Shown in pieces: positions 5,914-12,841 of a stretch of DNA of 12,841 nt; within the stretch, counting starts at the first letter, position 1, and every line of letters begins with the position of its first letter. A program made the position numbers and the translations under genes. The notes under the pieces were generated by a model. That model saw nothing but the letters and a program-made list of their open reading frames with translations, was not told the origin of the DNA and made no database searches. Source of the stretch: Dysgonomonas sp. Its GTDB lineage: Bacteria; Bacteroidota; Bacteroidia; Bacteroidales; Dysgonomonadaceae. The stretch spans positions 1-12,841 of the forward strand of contig DQAM01000435.1 in assembly GCA_003523545.1 (NCBI GenBank). Reading direction: 5' to 3'.

Positions 5914-6461
5914 GTTCTTTTGACAGGTATTTACATAGTTTTGCATACTTATCAGATAGCCTCTTGTGCAAATGTATAAAATAAAAAGTATAATCGAATT
6001 TTTATTTGTTAAAATAATGAATGATATTTTATTATTTTTATTTCATCAATAATTATATGCTTTGGATAAAAATGACTCCTTTATTTTTTGTATAAAGTTT
6101 TCTGTATCTAAGAATGGAACTCGATTTTTCATTCTTTTAATACGATAATTTATTTAGTTATAACGATCTGATTAAGTGAGGAGATAATATATCGAACAGA
6201 ATTTTATTTACCGAAAAATTTACTCGGATTTAGAATACTTTAATCAAGATAAAATAAACTCAAAATATTAAAATACTTACTCCTGCTAAAGCCGTCAAAG
6301 GATAATCAGACTAGGAAAGACAGAGAAACAATGCATATAATGATTTATTTTCTACAACCTAAAGTCAGACACCCCATAAATCCTTTCTCCTGAAGTATTG
6401 CATCGAATTATATTAGAAAAAATGAAAACAAATAAAATGATTTTTTTTCATAATCTTATTT

Positions 6462-8975
6462 TTATAATCTCACCTCAATTTCCTGCCCTTTATAAGTAAC
6501 TTTTTTTCCGACTGCTTCTGTTATATCAGTACCTACTCCCGGTTTTACCAATACTAAATTCAAATCACGTTTTTTCACCATTCCATCAAAACTGCCTTTT
6601 CTGGAGCTAATCCTTAATGTCCGGTTTTTATCGTTCCAAGTTAGATCAAAAGTCGAATATTGTTCTTGTTCATAATTATAGTTATCACTCTCATCCTCAT
6701 AGACTGTAAATTTTCCGTCTTTTCCCGAATAAATACGAATTTCCCATTCTGCATCGAGTTTTTCAGATGAATATTGTTGCAGAGGTCCCATTGGGATTAT
6801 CGAGCCGGATTTTACAAAAACAGGTATATTGTCGATAGGCGCATCTGCTGTTATTATTTGCCCACCGACATATTCTTTCCCTGTCCAAAAGTCAAACCAC
6901 GCTGTCCCTTTGGGTAAATATACCAAGCGTTTTTTGCTTACTCCCCGCAATTCTTTATCTCCCGCATCATAATACATGGGTTTGGTTACCGGACAAGCCA
7001 TAATTGAAGGTCCAAACATAAGTTGGTCTTTGATATCATATACATTGCTGTCGTCCCTGAAATCAAATACCAATGAGCGGGTCATAGTATAGTCATGAAA
7101 ACTTACCATTGAAGCAAGGGAATATGTGTAAGGCAATAACCTGTAGCGTAAATTTATCTGTTTAATTATAGCATCGTAAAACATGGTTCCCGATTCGCCA
7201 AACTGCCATGGCTCACGTCCGAAATCTGTACCATGGCTTCTGAACAAAGGCAACCACTGGCAAAATTGTAGATTTCGGACATAAAATTCGCGATAACCTA
7301 AATCTTCAGACCCTTTTTGAAAATCTCCTTTCCAAAACCAAGACTCCTTGTCTGCTACAAAAAAGGCACCCGCATCGATGGTCCAGTAAGGAAGTCCGGT
7401 CGAGATATAATTAAGTCCTGCCGGTATTTGTTGCGCAAAATCTGCCCATGTAGCTTTTGTATCCCCATTCCAAACGAATGTAGAATACCGTTGTTGCCCT
7501 GCATAAGTAGATCGTGTCAAAATTGTTACACGTTTCTGTTCGGTTGTTGCCCGTTGGTTTTCATAAATACCTTGAGAATGATGCAGAGAATAAGTATTAA
7601 CCCTTAAAGCTCCTAAAAGATGAGTCTGATCCCTTACATTATTTTCGAAGCGGGCAGCTGCATTATTTGCAATATTATCTGCATGATTACCCCAATCCGC
7701 ATCGATAGGTTCAGTACCATCGCACCACCATGCGTCTACTCCGTGCGAAAATAAATTTTTATTTACATATTCATCCCAATACATTTTTCGGGCATCGGGA
7801 TTATACGCATCATAAATATTTCGTCCTAAAACAAAGCCTTTTGCACTCATCTCTTCATTCTCGTTGTGTGTGGCATGGGGCCATATTGATATCATGAAAC
7901 GGACATTATTATCATGAATATGCCGGATCATTTTGGTAGGGTCAGGATAGGTTTTAGTATTAAATTTTTTATGCCCGAACCATCCGTCATTCCAATAGTT
8001 CTAGTCTTGCACGACGACATCCATTGGTATTTGCTCTTTTCTGAAGCGGGTAACAATATTCTCGATTGTGTGTTGGTCGGGATATCTTTCTTTCGACTGT
8101 ACATACCCGAATATATACCGGGGCATCATGGGCGCTTTCCCCGTTAATTGGCGGAATTGTGCGATAATCTCATCAAATTCGGGGCCATACATAAAATAAT
8201 AATCGATCTGATTGACTGCCAGCATTTCCATGTAACTTCCTTTTTCATCATCGTGAAATTCCATAGCACAACCTGCATCGAATAATAGCCCGTAACCTTT
8301 CGTATACATCAGTACAGGAACAGATGCTTTCAGGTTATGCTGATACACATATTGCATAGTACCGCGCAGATTCATATAATCCTCTTGATGCGAGCCTAGC
8401 CCATACAGAGCTTCTCCTTCCTGCCAAATGAATTGCTGACGTGCTTTCCAAGCAGTACCAGCCTTCTTTACAGAAGCTATTTCCGAGATAACTTTATCGC
8501 CGTCAGCAGTTTTTACCGTTCGATTTTTACTATTGTCAAACTCAACGGTTTCAATTTCGATTTTTTCTGTCAGACGAGGAAATTGTTCGTTTTCTTTTAA
8601 TAGTAAATTGCCTGTTTTTGTAAAATATTTGATACTACCGTCAAACCTATTTATTTCTAACTTTAGAAGGTCTGATTCCAAGAAAAACTTTTCGTCTTTT
8701 TGTTGAAATTTGATCGTGATATTTTTCTGTTCCTGTGGAATGCATACATTGGTATTATTACTTTCGTATTCTCCCTCGGGAACATATTTCACCCTTACTA
8801 TTGCCGGATTTATGAACTCCAAACTCAACTTTTTATTTCCTGCTAAAAGCTCTATTCCATTTTGCTTCTTTGTTACTTCATAGGGTATTTTTTCAGCCAA
8901 AAGGATAGTAGGAAAAAAAAATAATATGACAAGGTAGATTCCTTTTGTAGATAGTATGTTTTCTTTTATTTTCAT
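6462..8975 (-). pseudogene. Secreted GH31 glycosidase interrupted by an in-frame amber codon
   Basis: Read through one TAG (8003-8001, codon 325), this is an 837-position GH31 protein. The signal peptide begins at the ATG at 8975 (MKIKENILSTKGIYLVILFF, cut near LLA/EK); a TTG 12 codons earlier is less likely. An N-terminal mutarotase-like beta-sandwich precedes the TIM barrel, which opens at PRYIFGYVQSKERYPDQ. The amber replaces the Trp of the family motif VQDW. Downstream everything is intact: DAWWCDGTEP with nucleophile D419, FVWNGD with acid/base D505, RSHGTD, and C-terminal beta-sandwiches including a DUF5110-like YEDESDNYNYE. GH31 covers alpha-glucosidases, alpha-xylosidases and related enzymes; specificity is not clear. 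Termination at the amber would leave 324 residues without catalytic aspartates. One G-to-A change explains the lesion; otherwise the gene looks undecayed, so it is recent, a sequencing error, or read through. Confidence 0.88.
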
Positions 8976-9163
8976 CTTTATGTATTTTTCAGAACTATAT
9001 AGGTTATTCAATAAGCTTGTTCATTAAAATGCTATAAGGCAGGAAAGCTAGTGCAGACCCTTGTGCTGTATATCTGTTTTAGAAGAAGAAAAAGCGCTTT
9101 CGATAAAGGGGGCTGCGAATAAGTCGGCGACAACTTTCATTCGTTCTGCGAATATTACAAAAA

Positions 9164-9171
9164 CAAACCTA
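9164..9171 (-). promoter_or_regulatory. Candidate -7 box for the minus-strand GH31 gene
   Basis: The minus strand reads TAGGTTTG, matching TAnnTTTG. It would imply a leader of about 180 nt before the ATG at 8975, which is long, and no -33 element is clear. It sits between the two halves of the CGTTCTGC / GCAGAACG inverted repeat. Confidence 0.3.
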
Positions 9172-9274
9172 TTAACAAAGTGTTTTCAGAAGAATGTTGT
9201 TGCAGAACGGGAAATGTATCTATAATTAAAAGTTTATTATCTAAAATTAAAAAAGGAATGGATTCATTCTGAAT

Positions 9275-9282
9275 TATTTTTG
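9275..9282 (+). promoter_or_regulatory. Candidate -7 box for the plus-strand GH31 gene
   Basis: TATTTTTG matches TAnnTTTG and lies 23 bp before the ATG at 9306, giving a leader of about 17 nt from a start near 9289. No good -33 element is seen, consistent with an activated promoter as is common for carbohydrate-use genes in this phylum. Confidence 0.4.
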
Positions 9283-9305
9283 TAAAGTATGTTTCTAATC
9301 ATCAA

Positions 9306-11776
9306 ATGAAAAACCTTAACATATTAAAACCCATGAAAACCAGATCTATTCTAGCATTTTTATTGGTTATATTTATTTGTAATACAAACATAACGGCACA
9401 AAATTACGAAAAGACACCGAACGGACTGAAAGTGACAATTAACTCTATTGATGTAGAACTTCAATTTTATAGTCCCTCTACGATAAGAGTTGTAAAGTCC
9501 CCTGTAGGATGGAAGTATACTAAAGAAAGTTTATCCGTTGTCGGAAAACCACAAATTATCAAATTCTCGACAGAACAAAAAGAAGATGTTGTAACACTAA
9601 AGAGTAACAACATTGGGATCAGTATAGACTTGAAATCAGGTGTAATAAATTTCGTAGACGCCAAGAATAAATCTTTGCTGAAAGAAAAAAGTGCACCTCA
9701 ATTTACGGATTTCAATGATGCAGGTGTCAAAACATTTAAGGTTTGTCAACCTTTTGCTCTCGATAAGGACGAAGCTATTTACGGGCTTGGACAGTTGCAA
9801 AACGGAAAAATGATACAACGCAACCAGACTAAGAATCTGATACAAGGGAATGTTGAGAATGTTGTGACTTTCTTTCAATCAAACAAAGGATACGGCGTAT
9901 TCTGGGATAATTATTCGCCTACAGTTTTTAAAGACGATCAGCAGGAAACCTCATTTACTTCTGAAGTAGGAGATTGTGTCGATTATTATTTTATGAATGG
10001 AGGCAATGCCGATGGCGTAATTGCACAAATGCGCAGTCTGACAGGACTGGTTCCTATGTTTCCTTTATGACATACGGATTCTGGCAGAGCAAAGAGCGTT
10101 ATAAGAGTCAGGACGAAACAGTAGGTGTAGTCAGTAAATACAGAGAATTGGGAGTTCCTATCGATGGTATTATTCAGGATTGGCAATACTGGGGAAATAA
10201 TTATCTATGGAATGCAATGGATTTCCAAAATCCCGAATTTAATAAGCCTCAAAAGATGATTGACGATGTACATGCCATGAATGCACACATGATTATTTCT
10301 ATTTGGTCTTCGTTCGGTCCGCAGACAAAACCTTATAGAGAACTGGATAAAAACGGCATGCTGTTTAACTTCTCTACATGGCCTCAATCGGGAATTGATT
10401 CATGGCCTCCCAACATGGAATATCCTTCGGGGGTACGTGTATATGATGCATACAATCCTAAAGCCCGCGACATATATTGGAAATATCTCAATGATGGTAT
10501 TTTTAAACTGGGAATGGACGGATGGTGGATGGATTCGACCGAACCCGATCATCTCGATTGGAAGCCCGAAGATATGGATACCAAGACCTATTTGGGTTCA
10601 TTCCGTAAAGTTCGCAATGCCTATCCGCTCATGTCGGTAGGAGGCGTATATGATCACCAGCGTTCGGTGACTTCCGTTAAGCGGGTGTTTATATTGACGC
10701 GTTCAGGCTTTGCAGGACAACAACGTTACGGGGCTAATGTATGGTCGGGCGATGTTGGCTCTTCTTGGGAGTCGTTGCGCAATCAGATTCCTGCAGGATT
10801 GAATTTCTCAATATGCGGACTGCCTCATTGGAACAGCGATATAGGCGGATTTTTTGCGGGACATTATAACAATACCCCGAACGACGGAAGCGCTACAAAG
10901 AATCCGATGTTTCAGGAATTATATGTAAGATGGATGCAATTCGGGGCATTCAATTCGATGATGCGTTCGCATGGTACGGATACTCCGCGCGAAATATATT
11001 TCTTTGGGAAAAAGGGTGAGCCTATCTACGATGCCATTGAAAAAACTATCAATCTGCGTTATTCACTATTGCCTTATATTTACTCCACTTCATGGCAGGT
11101 AACAAACAATCAATCGAGCTTTATGAGGGCTTTGGTGATGGATTTTCCTCACGATAAAAATGCTTTGGATATCAACAATCAGTACATGTTTGGCAAATCC
11201 ATTCTTGTAGCGCCTATAGTTCAGGCTCAATACACCCCCGAAACAATAGTAAAAGTGAATGAAGAAGATGGATGGAACAGAGATTCTAAAAAGCAAGATG
11301 CGGTTGCCAATGCTGATTTTACCAAAACGAAATCGACTAAAGTATATTTGCCTGAGGGGACAATATGGTATGATTTCTGGACGAACGAGAAACACAATGG
11401 AGGAAAAGAGATAGTACGTGAGACAAGCATAGATATGATTCCTCTGTATGTTAAGGCAGGTAGTATTATCCCGATAGGGCCTAAAGTACAGTATGCTGCC
11501 GAGAAGAAATGGGATAACCTTACCTTAAAGGTATACGAGGGAGCTAACGGCAGTTTTACCCTCTATGAAGATGAAGGAGATAATTATAATTATGAAAAAG
11601 GGGCTTATACAGAGATACCGATGACATGGGATAATTCTTCCCGAAAATTAATTATCGAAAAAAGAAAGGGCTCTTATACCGGCATGTTGTCGAACAGGCA
11701 GTTTACCATAGTATTGCAGGATGGTACTCAAAAGACTGTTGAATATAAAGGAAATAAAATAGAGGTGAAATTATAG
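9306..11776 (+). pseudogene. Secreted GH31 glycosidase disrupted by a one-base deletion
   Basis: The first frame runs 254 codons from ATG 9306 and stops at TGA 10068-10070; the rest of the protein continues in the next frame to 11776. Restoring one G after 10069 turns TGA-CA into TGG-ACA and gives one 823-aa protein reading MFPLWTYGFWQSKERY, exactly as expected for GH31. Features: signal peptide (second possible start at 9333, MKTRSILAFLLVIF...TA/QNY), N-terminal mutarotase-like domain, IDGIIQDWQYWGNN, GMDGWWMDSTEP with nucleophile D410, NVWSGD with acid/base D483, RSHGTD, and a DUF5110-like YEDEGDNYNYEKG near the end. It is a clear paralogue of the divergent GH31 gene: both contain YDAYNP.AR and both end (V)KKVTYKGQ / VEYKGN-IEV.L. 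The enzyme should release alpha-linked sugars outside the cytoplasm; the exact substrate is unresolved. As written, the product lacks the catalytic barrel. Confidence 0.88.
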
Positions 11777-11807
11777 ATATTGAATTCGTCTTGACTTTTT
11801 ACTTTTC

Positions 11808-11878
11808 TTGTCATCTTGAGTGAAACGAAAGATCTTTTTTAACGAAACAGATGCTTCACCTACGGTTCAGTATGACAA
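11808..11878. repeat. 71-bp palindromic intergenic repeat (REP-like)
   Basis: The ends TTGTCAT (11808-11814) and ATGACAA (11872-11878) are perfectly complementary. The inner parts GAAAGATCT (11827-11835) and AGATGCTTC (11849-11857) pair at 7 of 9 bases. The GTCATnnTGAG...GAAGCATCTG style is one I recognise from dispersed intergenic repeats in Bacteroidota genomes. It lies between the GH31 stop and the GH97 start and could act as a weak terminator or mRNA-stabilising hairpin. It is present once here, so multi-copy status rests on recall, not on this window. Confidence 0.6.
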
Positions 11879-11957
11879 AATCGCAAAAAGCTAAGAAAAA
11901 TAGTTACTATAAAAGTGAAAACGGCTTCAATGTTTATCGTAAATTATAATATAAAAG

Positions 11958-12841
11958 ATGAGAAAGTTTTTTGTTTTGATCTTCGGAGTGTTATGTGCAT
12001 GGTCGGTATATTCGCAGGATATGTCCGTTTTGAGTCCTGACGGACATCTGAATGTGAAGATTTTTGTGAAAGAGGGTAAACCGATGTACTCGGTTACGTA
12101 TAAAGATAAACCTATGCTCGAAAGTTCACCATTGGGATTGATTACCAATGAAGGCGATTTCAGTACGAATATGAAATTTGTCCAGAAATCGGAAGGAAAG
12201 GTCGATAAAAAATATACACAGGATAAAATAAAACAGGCTCAGGTTCATTACGAAGCAAATACTTTGAGATGTACATTTCAGGATGCCAAAGAAAGGCAGC
12301 TTTCCGTACTATTTCAAGTGAGTAATAATGATGTGGCTTTTCGTTACGAACTGTCTGCTTGGGGAGAGCGCAGGGCTTGTGTAGTCGAAAAAGAGACGAC
12401 CGGATTCAGGTTTCCGTCCGTTACTACCGCTTTTGTATCGTACATGATGGCGCCGATGGAGTCTTTTGCCCGTACGTCGCCCAGTTACGAATCGGGTTAT
12501 CAGACAGATGTGCCTATGGCGGAAACTACTTCGGGTACAGGTTATGTTTTTCCCGGTCTTTTCCGTGTAGGCAATGACGGATGGGTATTGTTGTCCGAAA
12601 CAGGAGTTACAAGTCTGTATTGTGCTTCCCATTTGGGCAAATATCACGATGGAATGTACACAGTTGAATACCCGAATCCCAAAGAAAACAATGGATTCGG
12701 AAGTAATGGTGTTCAGATCGGTTTGCCCGGTGTAACGCCATGGAGGACTATAACCATAGGAGATAATCTGAAACCTGTTGTGGAAACAACGATTCCGTTC
12801 GATGTTGTAGAACCACTTTACGATGCTTCTCAAAAGTATAA
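11958..12841 (+). CDS. GH97 family glycosidase, N-terminal part (cut by window edge)
   Basis: An ATG at 11958 opens a frame that stays open for 294 codons to the right edge. The first 20 residues form a signal peptide (MRKFFVLIFGVLCAWSVYSQ, cut near SQ/D). The rest matches the N-terminal beta-sandwich of GH97: LSPDGHLNVKIFVKEGKPMY near the start, then SSPLGLITNEGDF, NDVAFRYELSAWGERR, MESFARTSPSYESGYQTDVP, FRVGNDGWVLLSETGV and VTPWRTITIGDNLKPVVETT. GH97 members include inverting alpha-glucosidases such as SusB and retaining alpha-galactosidases; the catalytic barrel that would tell them apart lies outside the window. It follows the GH31 gene by 181 bp, with the palindromic repeat between, and may share its transcript. 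No TAnnTTTG box is visible directly upstream. With two GH31 genes it suggests an alpha-glucan or alpha-glycoside utilisation locus, most likely periplasmic or at the outer membrane. Confidence 0.85.
   Translation, partial: MRKFFVLIFGVLCAWSVYSQDMSVLSPDGHLNVKIFVKEGKPMYSVTYKDKPMLESSPLGLITNEGDFSTNMKFVQKSEGKVDKKYTQDKIKQAQVHYEANTLRCTFQDAKERQLSVLFQVSNNDVAFRYELSAWGERRACVVEKETTGFRFPSVTTAFVSYMMAPMESFARTSPSYESGYQTDVPMAETTSGTGYVFPGLFRVGNDGWVLLSETGVTSLYCASHLGKYHDGMYTVEYPNPKENNGFGSNGVQIGLPGVTPWRTITIGDNLKPVVETTIPFDVVEPLYDASQKY

Larger units (their letters stand above)
5404..6461. other. Gene-poor, AT-rich interval of about 1 kb
   Basis: I see no protein-like reading frame on either strand. The left half holds the palindrome at 5535-5555, an orphan promoter-like box at 5629-5636 and the hairpin-rich segment at 5696-5913, each listed separately. 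The right half (about 5944-6461) is very AT-rich with no recognisable gene, repeat or RNA. The 3' end of the minus-strand GH31 gene lies at 6462; only a weak A/T-rich inverted repeat follows it, not a convincing terminator. Confidence 0.6.
8976..9305. other. Divergent promoter region between the two GH31 genes
   Basis: This roughly 330-bp interval separates two divergently transcribed paralogues and should carry both promoters. Besides the two -7-like boxes listed separately, I see ATTCG-TTCTG-CGAAT (9139-9153) and CGTTCTGC (9142-9149) mirrored by GCAGAACG (9202-9209), either of which could be a regulator site. CTGCGAAT occurs twice, near 9113 and 9146. No ORF of note is present. Confidence 0.5.

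Noticed and set aside
6421..6461. Terminator after the minus-strand GH31 gene
   Set aside because: Only A/T-only inverted matches around poly-T; no GC stem, so not distinguishable from the local base composition.
6462..7931. Separate 489-aa gene starting at the internal Met (MIRHIHDNN)
   Set aside because: It is the continuation of the upstream GH31 frame after the amber codon. The Met is inside the TIM barrel, with the intervening 23 codons also matching the family.
8976..9011. TTG start giving a 12-residue longer GH31 protein
   Set aside because: The ATG at 8975 starts a normal signal peptide (MKIKENILS...), whereas the extension adds a polar segment before it.
9974..10069. N-terminal 32 residues of the second frame in the plus-strand GH31 (MCRLLFYEW...)
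   Set aside because: This is out-of-frame reading of the upstream GH31 sequence; genuine homology in that frame starts only after the deletion at about 10070.
12309..12833. 174-codon open frame on the minus strand
   Set aside because: It lies wholly antisense to the GH97 reading frame, which has a signal peptide and clear family motifs, and its own translation looks like no protein.
6462..12841. Complete polysaccharide utilisation locus
   Set aside because: Glycosidases are present, but no SusC/SusD pair or dedicated sensor/regulator is in the window, so only a partial carbohydrate-use module can be claimed.

Overview
The window looks like a chromosomal stretch of a Bacteroidota (Bacteroidales) genome, perhaps near the Dysgonomonas/Parabacteroides group. 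That reading rests on several TAnnTTTG promoter boxes, the near absence of strong Shine-Dalgarno sites, AT-rich intergenic DNA, an OmpA-family surface protein translationally coupled to a lipoprotein, and secreted GH31 and GH97 glycosidases. The genus is a guess; no rRNA or other marker is present.

Left part (1-5403): a minus-strand operon starts at 1293 with an OmpA-domain outer membrane protein and continues, through a TAATG stop/start overlap, into a lipoprotein cut by the window edge. On the plus strand, 3084-5403 holds two overlapping genes for unusual regulators, each with about seven transmembrane helices followed by an AraC-like DNA-binding region. Between these two units lies a minus-strand cassette (2960-1499): a 51-codon ORF, a signal-less N-acetylmuramidase, and a membrane-anchored 158-aa protein of unknown function. 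A 14-bp motif (RCGATYTGCGGATT) sits 41-46 bp upstream of the -7 boxes of both the OmpA operon and the regulator operon, in the same orientation relative to each. A third copy lies at the far end of the cassette inside an imperfect direct repeat of about 90 bp. The simplest reading is one ancestral divergent control region split by the cassette, with the regulators possibly controlling themselves and the surface operon.

Middle (5404-6461): about 1 kb without a recognisable gene. It contains an orphan promoter-like box and a 218-bp segment closed by a 17-bp inverted repeat, with further nested hairpins inside. This could be a structured RNA or a small non-autonomous mobile element.

Right part (6462-12841): an alpha-glucan/alpha-glycoside module. 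Two divergent, paralogous, secreted GH31 glycosidases are each broken by a single lesion: an in-frame amber in one and a one-base deletion in the other. Both lesions fall in tryptophan codons at the start of the catalytic barrel. Downstream of the second, past a 71-bp palindromic repeat, is the N-terminal part of a GH97 glycosidase that runs off the window. No SusC/SusD pair, transposase, tRNA, rRNA or CRISPR array is visible.
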